From contig CAJNCF010000002.1 in NCBI GenBank assembly GCA_905221195.1, positions 248,001-312,000 of the forward strand: DNA of 64,000 bases, given 5' to 3'. Under the pieces are notes generated by a model. It ran no database searches. It was not told where the DNA came from and saw nothing but the letters and a program-made list of their open reading frames with translations. A program made the position numbers and the translations under genes. This document shows positions 38,476 through 46,894 of the stretch, one piece after another. The stretch's first letter is position 1, and each line of letters opens with the position of its first letter. The DNA is from a bacterium. GTDB taxonomy: Bacteria; Bacillota; Bacilli; Lactobacillales; Streptococcaceae.

Positions 38476-39810
38476 CTATTGAACATTGCTTGTTAAGTTA
38501 GACAAGAGACGTTCAAATGAGTATTCATAGGTTTGAATGTCCCCTGCTCCCATAAAGACATAAACAGCATTTTCATGGTCTAGGAGTGGGGAAACATTTT
38601 CAACAGTGATCACTTGGTGTTTTTTGTTGATTTTATTGGCTAGGTCTTCTACCTTGACATCACCATGGTCTACTTCACGCGCAGATCCATAGATTTGTGC
38701 TAGATAAACCGCATCCGCTTGGTTCAAAGCGTGGGCAAAGTCGTCCAACAAGGCAATGGTTCTAGTAAAAGTATGTGGTTGGAAGATTGCGACGATTTCC
38801 TTGCTTGGGTATTTTTGACGAGCCGCATCCAAGGTCGCAATGATTTCTGTTGGATGGTGGGCAAAGTCATCGATAATCACTGTATCATTGACAATTTTCT
38901 CAGTGAAACGACGCTTAACACCAGCAAAAGTTTTCAGATGTTCACGCACCAAGTTCAAATCAAATCCTGCTGTGTAAAGAAGACCAATAACGGCTGTCGC
39001 ATTCATGATATTGTGACGACCAAAGGTTGGGATATGGAATTGACCCAATTCTTGACCACGGAAATGAACTGTGAAGGTTGAACCAGTTGTTGAACGAAGA
39101 AGATCACTAGCTACAAAGTCATTACCTTCTGCTTCAAAACCATAGTAATAAATTGGTGCATCAGACGTAATCTTACGCAACTCTGCATCCTCACCATAGA
39201 CAAAAAGACCCTTGGTAATTTGTTTAGCATAGTCGTTAAAGGCATTGAAAACATCCTCTAGACTTGTGAAGTAGTCTGGATGGTCAAAGTCAATATTGGT
39301 GATGATAGAGTATTCTGGGTGGTAAGGCATAAAATGACGCTCATATTCGTCAGATTCAAAGACAAAATATTTGGCATTGGCTGAACCACGACCTGTCCCA
39401 TCTCCGATCAAAAAGCTAGTGTCTGTGATGTGAGACAAGACGTGCGACAACATACCTGTCGTTGAAGTTTTTCCGTGCGCTCCAGCAACTCCCATGCTGA
39501 CAAAGTCACGCATAAAGCTACCTAGGAATTCATGGTAACGTTTGTAGCTGATACCATTTTGGTCCGCATAGGCAATTTCAACGTTGTTATCTGGGCGAAA
39601 GGCATTTCCAGCGATAATTTCCATATCACCGTCTAGATTCTTTTCATCAAAAGGAAGAATAGTAATTCCTGCCTGCTCTAAACCACGTTGAGTAAAGTAG
39701 TATTTTTCAACATCAGATCCCTGTACCTTGTGTCCCATTTGGTGCAACATCAAGGCCAAAGCACTCATCCCTGATCCCTTAATTCCGATAAAATGATATG
39801 TCTTTGACAT
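38476..39810 (-). CDS. murC: UDP-N-acetylmuramate--L-alanine ligase MurC
   Basis: First Mur ligase of the stem peptide, adding L-alanine. The 444-residue protein has [18 protein letters not shown] at the N terminus (Rossmann), the P-loop [14 protein letters not shown] at about 108-121 and [10 protein letters not shown] in the ligase domain. GGGAGGAAAC precedes the ATG. It follows the 205-residue hypothetical gene by ten bases. In the same window murD, murE and murG give a near-complete set scattered over separate operons. Confidence 0.97.
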   Translation of the reverse strand: MSKTYHFIGIKGSGMSALALMLHQMGHKVQGSDVEKYYFTQRGLEQAGITILPFDEKNLDGDMEIIAGNAFRPDNNVEIAYADQNGISYKRYHEFLGSFMRDFVSMGVAGAHGKTSTTGMLSHVLSHITDTSFLIGDGTGRGSANAKYFVFESDEYERHFMPYHPEYSIITNIDFDHPDYFTSLEDVFNAFNDYAKQITKGLFVYGEDAELRKITSDAPIYYYGFEAEGNDFVASDLLRSTTGSTFTVHFRGQELGQFHIPTFGRHNIMNATAVIGLLYTAGFDLNLVREHLKTFAGVKRRFTEKIVNDTVIIDDFAHHPTEIIATLDAARQKYPSKEIVAIFQPHTFTRTIALLDDFAHALNQADAVYLAQIYGSAREVDHGDVKVEDLANKINKKHQVITVENVSPLLDHENAVYVFMGAGDIQTYEYSFERLLSNLTSNVQ

Positions 39811-39820
39811 GTTTCCTCCC

Positions 39821-40438
39821 CTATTCTGTAATTCTTGTCAGATTCAACTCTTGGGCAACCTGACGTTCTTGTTCTTTTTGTTGATTCTTTTTATTGTAGA
39901 TTTGGCTCTTCTTCAGAAAATCATAGTTATTTTTCTTTGGAGCAGGTGCTGCTACCTCTTCATTCTTGGTAGAGATAGATTTGACTTCTTCCGCCAAGAT
40001 ATAATGAGACTGGGTCAGTTTTTGACTATATTTGACAAATTCACCAGGATTTTCCTTTTGGAAAGGCGCTGTCGGTTGATTGCCCTGTCTAACTAGACTT
40101 GGCTGAGAATGGCGTCTTGTAGGAGTAATGTCCTTAGTCAGATAGCTTGCTGAGCGTTTCTTTTTCAAATCTGCACGCGCTTCTTCACGCGCTACCTCTG
40201 CATAGCTCTTTCCTTCTTTTTTAATCCCTAAAGGAGCCTTTTTAGGTTTCTCTACTTGCTTTTCAATCGGTTTGACTGGTTTTTCTTCAGCAATAGGGGC
40301 CCACTCCAGATAATTCTTATCACGGTATTCTCCCTTGATATTACTGATAAAGTCAGATTCATCATACAGGTCCATGACTGGCATTTCAGTCAGTATGATC
40401 TCATCATCTGACACCAATGGAAATCGTTCTTCTCTCAT
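39821..40438 (-). CDS. Hypothetical basic, low-complexity protein before murC
   Basis: A 205-residue protein I do not recognise. The N-terminal third is acidic, with [11 protein letters not shown]; the rest is lysine/glutamine-rich and probably unstructured, with many KKK, EK and PK stretches. There is no signal peptide or membrane segment. Its own promoter overlaps the end of the helicase gene, and it is followed ten bases later by murC, so it is probably co-expressed with it. Conserved position in pneumococcus (from memory) suggests a real gene, perhaps with a cell-wall or division role (inference). Confidence 0.75.
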   Translation of the reverse strand: MREERFPLVSDDEIILTEMPVMDLYDESDFISNIKGEYRDKNYLEWAPIAEEKPVKPIEKQVEKPKKAPLGIKKEGKSYAEVAREEARADLKKKRSASYLTKDITPTRRHSQPSLVRQGNQPTAPFQKENPGEFVKYSQKLTQSHYILAEEVKSISTKNEEVAAPAPKKNNYDFLKKSQIYNKKNQQKEQERQVAQELNLTRITE

Positions 40439-40461
40439 TTTCTATTTCCTTTCAACACTTC

Positions 40462-40489
40462 ATTATAGCGTATTGTCTTGATTTTTCAA
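40462..40489 (-). promoter_or_regulatory. Promoter of the hypothetical-murC operon
   Basis: TTGAAA (40484-40489) and TATAAT (40462-40467) with a 16-bp spacer, overlapping the stop codon of the SNF2 helicase gene. Confidence 0.65.
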
Positions 40490-43400
40490 GTGCTGGCTTC
40501 AGAAATTCCTAAAATTTCTCTAATTTCTGCTAGGGTCAGACTGCCACGTGACTCTGTGCCGTCCAATACTTGTGACACCAGATGTTTCTTTTGTTCTTGG
40601 AGTTCCTGAATTTTTTCTTCAATGGTTCCCTTGGTCACTAAGCGATAGACCTCAACCATTTCTTTCTGACCCATCCGATGGGCACGGCCAATAGCTTGCG
40701 CTTCCACCGCTGGATTCCACCAAAGGTCAACCAAGATAACCGTATCAGCACCTGTCAGGTTCAGACCGACCCCACCAGCCTTGAGGGAAATCAGAAAGGC
40801 ATCTCTTTCCCCTTGGTTAAAGGCCTTGGTCATGTCCTGTCTTTCCTTGGCTGGGGTTGAACCTGTAATTTTAAAGGAAGTCAAGCCCAAGTCTGGCAGT
40901 TCTTGTTCGATTTTCTCCAACATTCCCTTGAACTGAGAAAAAATCAAGACACGGTGTCCACCGTCTGCCACCTGTACCAGCAGGTCTCGGAGACTATCCA
41001 GTTTACCACTGGCACCCGAGTAATCTTCCATAAAGAGGGCAGGGGTGTCACAGATTTGACGTAAGCGCATAAGGCCAGACAGGATTTCCACTCGACTTCG
41101 CTGAAATTCCTGGTCTGACACTTGAGCCAGACGTTCTTTCATCTGTTGCAACTGGGCAAGATAAATAGCTTTTTGCTGGTCTTCCAGTTCATTTTTATAA
41201 ACCACTTCGATTAAGTCTGGTAATTCAGTCAGAACTTCTTCTTTCTTGCGCCGCATGACGAAAGGCTTGATAAACTGAGCCACTCGCTCAGCTGGCAATT
41301 TCATAAATTCTTTCTTACTTGGCAGGAGTCCTGGCATGACGATTTGGAAAATAGACCACAACTCACCTAGATGATTTTCAATAGGAGTTCCTGACAAGGC
41401 AAAGACCGACGGCACCACAAATTGTCTCAAGGTCTGGGCAATCTTAGTCTGGGCATTTTTCATGACCTGAGCCTCATCTAAGAAAAGGAAATCAAAGGCC
41501 ATACCCTGATAAAGCTCACTGTCCTGACGGAAGGTAGCATAGCTGGTCACATAGATTTGATGGCTCTCGGCAAGAATCTCTTCACGATTAGCTTTCAAAC
41601 CATGAACAACAGCTACATCCAACTGTGGGGCAAACTTCTGAAATTCATCTGCCCAGTTGTAGATCAAACCCGACGGAGCTAAAATCAAGATCCGACTTTC
41701 TTTTGTCACTTGACTGGTCAGAAAAGCAATGGTCTGCAGGGTTTTCCCCAATCCCATATCATCAGCCAAAATCCCACCAAAACCATAATGATGGAGCATT
41801 TGTAGCCAGCCGATTCCCTTTTCCTGATAATCTCGCAAGTCAGCCTGAACTTGAGTTGCTTGTCGAGGGAAGTCCTCTGGATGCGTCAAATCGTGGGCCA
41901 GATTTTTGAATTCTTGTGAGAAAGAAACACGGTCTCGCCCTTCAAAGAGATGGGCTAAACTGTAGGCTAAGGACTTCCGAGCCTGTAAGGTCCCATCTTT
42001 TAATTCAAATTGTCCTAGTTCCTGTAGATTTTGGCGAATTTTCTTGGTTTCTTCATCGAAAAAGTAGACTTGATTAGACGAACCAATGTAAAAATCTTGA
42101 TTGGCAACCAAGGCCTGCATGGCTTGGTCAATTTCCTCCTGGGCAATATCTTGAAAATCAAACTGGATTTCCAAGAGGCCTCCCTTGGAAGCAATCTGCA
42201 CTTGAGGGCTTGCTAGGTTATAGAGTTCTTCTAACTTATCTGATAGGTCAACATGCCCGAGTTTTTCAAATACTGAAATGATTTCATGAAAGAAATGATA
42301 GACGGACTCGGCTTTTAAGGCTTGACGCCAAGATTGAAAGTCTGCTTCAAAACCTGCAGCCAAACAGACTTGGAAAATTCTTTCTTCTAAGTCAGCATCA
42401 CTCGAAAAGGGCAATTCTTCTAGCTCTTGTCGGTTAGATACCTGTCTATCTCCATAATCAAACTGGATTTCCAGACGAATCCGATTATCCTCTTCCCTAT
42501 CAAAGTAAAAAGAGGGCTCAAAAGTTTTGATTTGTAAGCGTTCTGGAGCTGAGACAGTCCCCATCTGGTTAAAAAGAGTCAGACAAGAAGCCAATTTATC
42601 GCGGTCACTGCTATCAAATTGCAGGTGTTTTTTCCCATGTTGATCCACAGGCAGCGCTTTGATTTCCTTGAGAAGACGCATCTGCTGGTCTGTTAGAAAA
42701 TAAACCTGTCCTTTATGGAAAAGCACAGCTCCCTGATAAAAGACATTGACCCTTGTACTCTCACTGATTTCCATTTCAAAATAATCCGAGTATTCTGTTA
42801 CTGTAAAGGCAAATAGATTGGCATCAGCATGCAAATCCTGAAAAAGTAGGGTCTGATAGCTATCCACTTGATGGTCAAATTGAAAATGAGGCAAGGTAAT
42901 CAGTAAATTCACACCCTGCTCAAAAAAAGTCAGAGGGAAAAAGAGGTGCCGACCTTGGTTTTGGAAAAAGAGGTCTGGAGCCTGTCCTTCCTCCATCAGT
43001 CCCCGCAAGAAAGTCAGAAGTTCTTGGCTGGCCTCATCAAAAGATTCCCAAGAAAGAGACTCCTCATAAATCTTGCCAATCATATAAGACTTTCTTTGCT
43101 CAACAATCCTTAAAAAGAGTGGAATATCCCGAATGACATAGTATTTTTGGCTATTGATTTGGCCGATTCTCAACGTCCACACGATATGATTGGTTCCTGC
43201 TTCCACCTGACCAACAGCGGATAATTCATAGGCTCGGTCTGATTTTTGAGGCATCATTCGTTCCAAAAATTTGCCGCCCAAGGTCACCTTGGTTTCAACG
43301 GCCTCTTTTTCCTCATGACCTTCTTCCAGACTCTGCAAGATTTCCTGACCACGCTCATCATTTTTTAGAAAATATTCCAGCGCCGCCAAATGCACACAGT

Positions 43401-43584
43401 AGCCCCTCTTTTGGAAAAAATCGCAGGCACAAAAAACCAAATCATCCTCTAAACTATAGCGCAGTTCTTCTTCTGCAACGCGAGCATAGAGCCGATTGTT
43501 CTTTTCCTTGATGATGTCAACCTTACCAGTTTCATAAAGGGCAACGCCTTCGATACGGACTTTCCCCGGAATCAATTTAGCCAT
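40486..43584 (-). CDS. SWIM zinc-finger SNF2-family helicase
   Basis: A 1032-residue DNA-dependent ATPase. An N-terminal SWIM finger (CACDFFQKRGYCVH, about 52-65) is followed by a long helicase-associated region, then a SNF2 core: Walker A DDMGLGKT at about 610, DEAQ at about 704, and helicase C motifs including GVGLNLTGADTVILVDLWWNP and QAIGRAHRMGQ. Bacterial members are linked to DNA repair and chromosome maintenance, but no substrate is known. AAGGTAAAGG precedes the ATG; TGGTATAAT is the -10. Confidence 0.9.
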   Translation of the reverse strand: MAKLIPGKVRIEGVALYETGKVDIIKEKNNRLYARVAEEELRYSLEDDLVFCACDFFQKRGYCVHLAALEYFLKNDERGQEILQSLEEGHEEKEAVETKVTLGGKFLERMMPQKSDRAYELSAVGQVEAGTNHIVWTLRIGQINSQKYYVIRDIPLFLRIVEQRKSYMIGKIYEESLSWESFDEASQELLTFLRGLMEEGQAPDLFFQNQGRHLFFPLTFFEQGVNLLITLPHFQFDHQVDSYQTLLFQDLHADANLFAFTVTEYSDYFEMEISESTRVNVFYQGAVLFHKGQVYFLTDQQMRLLKEIKALPVDQHGKKHLQFDSSDRDKLASCLTLFNQMGTVSAPERLQIKTFEPSFYFDREEDNRIRLEIQFDYGDRQVSNRQELEELPFSSDADLEERIFQVCLAAGFEADFQSWRQALKAESVYHFFHEIISVFEKLGHVDLSDKLEELYNLASPQVQIASKGGLLEIQFDFQDIAQEEIDQAMQALVANQDFYIGSSNQVYFFDEETKKIRQNLQELGQFELKDGTLQARKSLAYSLAHLFEGRDRVSFSQEFKNLAHDLTHPEDFPRQATQVQADLRDYQEKGIGWLQMLHHYGFGGILADDMGLGKTLQTIAFLTSQVTKESRILILAPSGLIYNWADEFQKFAPQLDVAVVHGLKANREEILAESHQIYVTSYATFRQDSELYQGMAFDFLFLDEAQVMKNAQTKIAQTLRQFVVPSVFALSGTPIENHLGELWSIFQIVMPGLLPSKKEFMKLPAERVAQFIKPFVMRRKKEEVLTELPDLIEVVYKNELEDQQKAIYLAQLQQMKERLAQVSDQEFQRSRVEILSGLMRLRQICDTPALFMEDYSGASGKLDSLRDLLVQVADGGHRVLIFSQFKGMLEKIEQELPDLGLTSFKITGSTPAKERQDMTKAFNQGERDAFLISLKAGGVGLNLTGADTVILVDLWWNPAVEAQAIGRAHRMGQKEMVEVYRLVTKGTIEEKIQELQEQKKHLVSQVLDGTESRGSLTLAEIREILGISEAST

Positions 43585-43637
43585 ATTTTTACCTTTACCT
43601 TATCTTTTTATTATACCATATTTTCCCCTATGAAAAT

Positions 43638-43670
43638 AGCCTCCTAGGAAGACTTTTCTCCTAGAAGGCT
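43638..43670 (-). terminator. Terminator of the PLP-enzyme operon
   Basis: AGCCTCCTAGGAA and TTCTCCTAGAAGGCT arms, followed on the minus strand by a short T run (ATTTTC). Confidence 0.7.
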
Positions 43671-43688
43671 GGATTTTTATAGCGATTT

Positions 43689-44855
43689 TTAACGTTTGGC
43701 AAAAGTCGTCACAATCCGCTGACAAACTTCTTGCAACAGAGATTTAGGCATGGCTACATTGAGTCGGGCATGGAGACTTCCTTCCTCTCCAAAATCCAAA
43801 CCACGGTTGAGGATAACCTTAGCTTCATTTCTCAACAGCTCTTGCAATCTTTCATCAGTCAGGTCATAGGCTGAAAAATCAAGCCAAATCAAGTAGGTTC
43901 CTTGCGGTTTCATGACCTTGATTTTAGTCTCTTTTCCAAATAAATCCACCACATAATTAATATGGTCTTCAAAGACTTGCTTAAGTTCCTCTAACCAATC
44001 TTTACCGTATCGATAGGCAGCTTCTGTCGCCAAATAACCCAAACCTGAAATTTCATGCTGATTATTGGCCAACTGGCGTTTCTGGTAAGTCACTCTCAAC
44101 TTAGGATTTTCAATGACGGCATAGGAATTTTTTGTCCCAGCGATGTTAAAGGTTTTAGTGGCGCTGCTCAAGACGATAGCAAATTCTTTAAAATCAGGAT
44201 TGATGGTATTGAAAGAATGATGCTTGTGACCAAAGAGAGTCAAATCTTGGTGAATCTCATCCGAAACCAACAAAACACCGTGTTTTTGACAAAGCTGGCC
44301 AATTTTCTCCAACACTTCCTTTTCCCACACACGTCCACCAGGATTGTGAGGGTTGCAGAGGATATAGAGTTTGACATCCTCTTCTACCAAATCCTTCTCC
44401 AGTTGGTCAAAGTCAATCTCAAACAGTCCATCCTTTTCCACCAAAGAATTAGTAATCAATCTGCGGTTATTCAACTTGACACTGCGAGCAAAGGGTGGAT
44501 AGACAGGTGTGTTAATCAGAACTGCTTCGCCTTCTTTTGTAAAGGCTTGAATAGCTGTTGAAATAGCTGGTACTACACCCTCGATAAAGACAAGAACCTC
44601 TTTGTCAAAGTGATAGCCGTGTTGTGTCGCTTCCCACTTTTGAACTTCCTTAATTAACTCTTCACTGGCATAAGTGTAGCCATAAACCAGTTGGTCTGCG
44701 TAAGTCTGCACAGCTTGGCGGATTTCAGGCAAGACCACAAAGTCCATGTCTGCTATCCAAGCTGGTAAGACTTCACTATCCGTTTCAGCCTCTTTCCATT
44801 TATAGGTATGATGCCCTAAACGATTAGGCAGGCTTGTGAAATCATATTTTCCCAT
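43689..44855 (-). CDS. PLP-dependent C-S lyase, PatB/MalY type
   Basis: A 388-residue class I/II aminotransferase-fold enzyme of the PatB/MalY cystathionine beta-lyase group. The PLP lysine is in LSSATKTFNIAGTKN, and CNPHNPGGRVW and VSDEIHQDLTL are typical blocks. It probably cleaves cystathionine or cysteine, giving pyruvate, ammonia and a thiol. I use the ATG at 44855 (AAGGATAAG upstream) rather than the longer frame. It starts five bases after the trans-sulfuration gene stop, so the two form an operon under a MET-box-like site. Confidence 0.9.
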   Translation of the reverse strand: MGKYDFTSLPNRLGHHTYKWKEAETDSEVLPAWIADMDFVVLPEIRQAVQTYADQLVYGYTYASEELIKEVQKWEATQHGYHFDKEVLVFIEGVVPAISTAIQAFTKEGEAVLINTPVYPPFARSVKLNNRRLITNSLVEKDGLFEIDFDQLEKDLVEEDVKLYILCNPHNPGGRVWEKEVLEKIGQLCQKHGVLLVSDEIHQDLTLFGHKHHSFNTINPDFKEFAIVLSSATKTFNIAGTKNSYAVIENPKLRVTYQKRQLANNQHEISGLGYLATEAAYRYGKDWLEELKQVFEDHINYVVDLFGKETKIKVMKPQGTYLIWLDFSAYDLTDERLQELLRNEAKVILNRGLDFGEEGSLHARLNVAMPKSLLQEVCQRIVTTFAKR

Positions 44856-44859
44856 AGTC

Positions 44860-45954
44860 TTATCCTTCCAAGGCTTGGCGCAAATCTGCAATCAAATCTC
44901 TAGCATCCTCAATCCCAATTGACAAACGCAAAAGGTCATCTGTCAAACCATAAGAATGGCGCACTTCTGCTGGAATATCAGCGTGAGTTTGTGTCGTTGG
45001 ATAGGTAATGAGACTTTCCACTCCACCCAAACTTTCCGCAAAAGAGAAGACCTTGAGACTGTTCAAGATATGCGGAATGCGTGTTTCATCCGCTACTTTA
45101 AAGGAAATCATGCCTCCACGCCCAGTGTAGAGAACTTCCTTAACTGCTGGAGAATCCTTCAAAAATGCAACCACTTCTTGGGCATTGGCAGTTGAGCGCT
45201 CCATACGAAGAGACAAGGTCTTGAGACCACGAATCAATTGATAGCTGTCAAATGGCGATAAGACTGCCCCTGTCGTATTGAGATTGTAGAAAAGCTTCTC
45301 GTATAGTTCTAAACTATTGGTCACAACCACTCCAGCCAAGACATCATTATGCCCTGCTAGATACTTGGTTGCTGAATGAAGGACGATATCAGCTCCGTCT
45401 TCAATCGGACGTTGGTAGATAGGACTATAGAAGGTATTATCCACCACCACTTTGGCACCCTTAGCATGAGCCAATTTTGCTAGTTTTTCGATATCAAATT
45501 CCAACATCAAAGGATTGGTTGGCGTTTCGATATAGAGAACATCCACGTCCTTTTCTAACTCGGCAATCAGCTCTTCCTCTGTATTGGCATAGGTAAAATG
45601 GAAACGACCTTCCTGCTCCACTTGGTTGAACCAGCGGAAAGAACCACCGTAAAGGTCACGGACAGCCAAAACCTTACTTCCTACTGGAAAGACGCTAAAG
45701 GCCAATACAATAGCTGACATCCCTGAGCTAGTAGCTAAGGCATAGTCTGCTGACTCAATGGCTGCCAAAACTTCTTCAGCCTTGCTGCGAGTTGGGTTTT
45801 TGGTACGCGTATAGTCAAATCCAGTAGACTGACCAAACTCTGGGTGCTGATAGGTCGTTGAAAAATGAATCGGTGTCACCAAAGCTCCTGTCGCTTCGTC
45901 TGACTTGATACCCGCCTGGGCCAAAATTGTGTTGATGTGTAATTCCTTGCTCAT
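44860..45954 (-). CDS. Trans-sulfuration PLP enzyme (cystathionine gamma-synthase/beta-lyase family)
   Basis: A 364-residue Cys/Met metabolism PLP enzyme with PLP lysine in LHSATKYLAGHNDVLAG at about 195 and the YTRTKNPTR block near the N terminus. Specificity (MetB or MetC) is not separable from sequence alone. GGAGG precedes the ATG; TGGTACAAT is the -10 at 45981-45986. A palindrome resembling the streptococcal MET box lies about 85 bp upstream of the ATG, so the gene is probably methionine-regulated. It is co-transcribed with the PatB-type gene. Confidence 0.9.
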   Translation of the reverse strand: MSKELHINTILAQAGIKSDEATGALVTPIHFSTTYQHPEFGQSTGFDYTRTKNPTRSKAEEVLAAIESADYALATSSGMSAIVLAFSVFPVGSKVLAVRDLYGGSFRWFNQVEQEGRFHFTYANTEEELIAELEKDVDVLYIETPTNPLMLEFDIEKLAKLAHAKGAKVVVDNTFYSPIYQRPIEDGADIVLHSATKYLAGHNDVLAGVVVTNSLELYEKLFYNLNTTGAVLSPFDSYQLIRGLKTLSLRMERSTANAQEVVAFLKDSPAVKEVLYTGRGGMISFKVADETRIPHILNSLKVFSFAESLGGVESLITYPTTQTHADIPAEVRHSYGLTDDLLRLSIGIEDARDLIADLRQALEG

Positions 45955-45980
45955 ACAATACCTCCAAATCTATAGTAACT

Positions 45981-45986
45981 ATTGTA
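45981..45986 (-). promoter_or_regulatory. Extended -10 of the sulfur amino acid operon
   Basis: TGGTACAAT on the minus strand, 27 bases upstream of the ATG at 45954. It has no strong -35, as expected for an activator-dependent promoter. Confidence 0.6.
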
Positions 45987-46030
45987 CCACTTATTTTCAT
46001 CAACTCATTTTCTTCTTTTCAAGAGCTAGT

Positions 46031-46047
46031 TATAGTTTCAAGCTATA
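46031..46047. promoter_or_regulatory. MET-box-like palindrome
   Basis: TATAGTTTCAAGCTATA is one substitution from the streptococcal MET box TATAGTTTNAAACTATA, the site bound by MtaR/MetR-type LysR regulators. It lies about 45-60 bases upstream of the -10, the usual LysR activation position. Confidence 0.7.
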
Positions 46048-46066
46048 GACTTATCGAATAAAGTTA

Positions 46067-46099
46067 AAAAAGAATCCAGAAAATATTCCAGATTCTTTT
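46067..46099 (-). terminator. Terminator of the PH-like hypothetical gene
   Basis: AAAAGAATC and GATTCTTTT arms with a 15-base loop, followed on the minus strand by a T run, just after the stop codon at 46120. Confidence 0.75.
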
Positions 46100-46119
46100 G
46101 TGACGATGATTGCTAGGGT

Positions 46120-46572
46120 TTACGAACGAAAGAAATCCTGTTGGGATAAATAGTCATAATGCTCTTTGTTAAATTGATACTGACCCACATGCTGACTAAG
46201 CTGACCGACATCCACAGAAAAAATACATGCTTCATTTTGATAGTTCCAGTTCAGCCTAACTGTATTCAAGACTGGCTTATAAGTAAAATCTTGAACTTGA
46301 TTCCAAGGCATCTCTACGACATGATTAGAACGATTTTCAGTTATATCACTGATGTCCATCAAGTAGATTCCCTTAGTTGTAAATGCCAGAATCTTAGGCT
46401 TCACGCTTGACTGAACATAGTAGGAACCACCTATAATGAAAAAATCAATAAAGGATTTCAACCATGTCTTTTTCTTGAAAGCCATCAGAAAATTCTTTTG
46501 CCCTTCAATGCGACAAGTTGACAAAAATGATGCAATCTGTTTTTCTGTTGCAAACTCCATAATAGCGCCCAT
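46120..46572 (-). CDS. Hypothetical protein with possible PH-like fold
   Basis: A 150-residue soluble protein I do not recognise by name. The central part, LAFTTKGIYLMDISDI and the following beta-rich segments, resembles small bacterial PH-like domains, and a hydrophobic stretch KSFIDFFIIGGSYYV (about 36-52) could be membrane-associated. The start is the first ATG, set by a strong GGAGG. It has a long 5' leader of about 200 bases after its promoter, which is unusual for this window. Confidence 0.7.
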   Translation of the reverse strand: MGAIMEFATEKQIASFLSTCRIEGQKNFLMAFKKKTWLKSFIDFFIIGGSYYVQSSVKPKILAFTTKGIYLMDISDITENRSNHVVEMPWNQVQDFTYKPVLNTVRLNWNYQNEACIFSVDVGQLSQHVGQYQFNKEHYDYLSQQDFFRS

Positions 46573-46776
46573 GATGTTACCTCCATAACGATTAGTAAAT
46601 AGGCAAATAAGAACTCTTCACATAAAAGAAGAACTTATCATTAGTTGCAAGTTGCATTTTATCTTACTTTTTCAGTAGATGGCGTCCCTCCTATAAAATC
46701 ACTCTAGCATGTGCATACTTCAATCAACATTGGGTAGATTTTCGAACGTAGTTTTTTACAACCTTTTATTATATTC
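46573..46776 (-). promoter_or_regulatory. Long 5' leader of the PH-like gene
   Basis: Extended -10 TGATATAAT (TATAAT at 46777-46782), with a second TATAAT at 46768-46773, implies a transcript beginning near 46765-46770, about 200 bases before the ATG. The leader contains short inverted repeats (AACTTGCAACTAATGATAAGTTC and AGTTCTTCTTTTATGTGAAGAG) but I could not match it to a known riboswitch. No other gene is visible between 46573 and 46894. Confidence 0.4.
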
Positions 46777-46847
46777 ATTATATCATAAAGCTAATAAACA
46801 ATTTAAAAAATGTAAGCACTTTTCTTCAAAATTTGCCATCATTCTAT

Positions 46848-46883
46848 AAAAAACGACAGCTTCTTTCGAAACCATCGTTTTTC
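46848..46883 (-). terminator. Terminator of aliB
   Basis: AAAAAACGA and TCGTTTTTT arms with a T run on the minus strand, 12 bases after the aliB stop codon. Confidence 0.75.
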
Positions 46884-46894
46884 TTGAAAAATCC

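Noticed and set aside
46052..46062. TATCGAATA as a competence (cin) box
   Set aside because: It differs from TACGAATA by an insertion and has no suitable gene at the right distance.
46811..46824. TGTAAGCACTTTTC as a cre site downstream of aliB
   Set aside because: Three mismatches to the consensus, including conserved positions, and it lies upstream of the leader promoter without a clear target.
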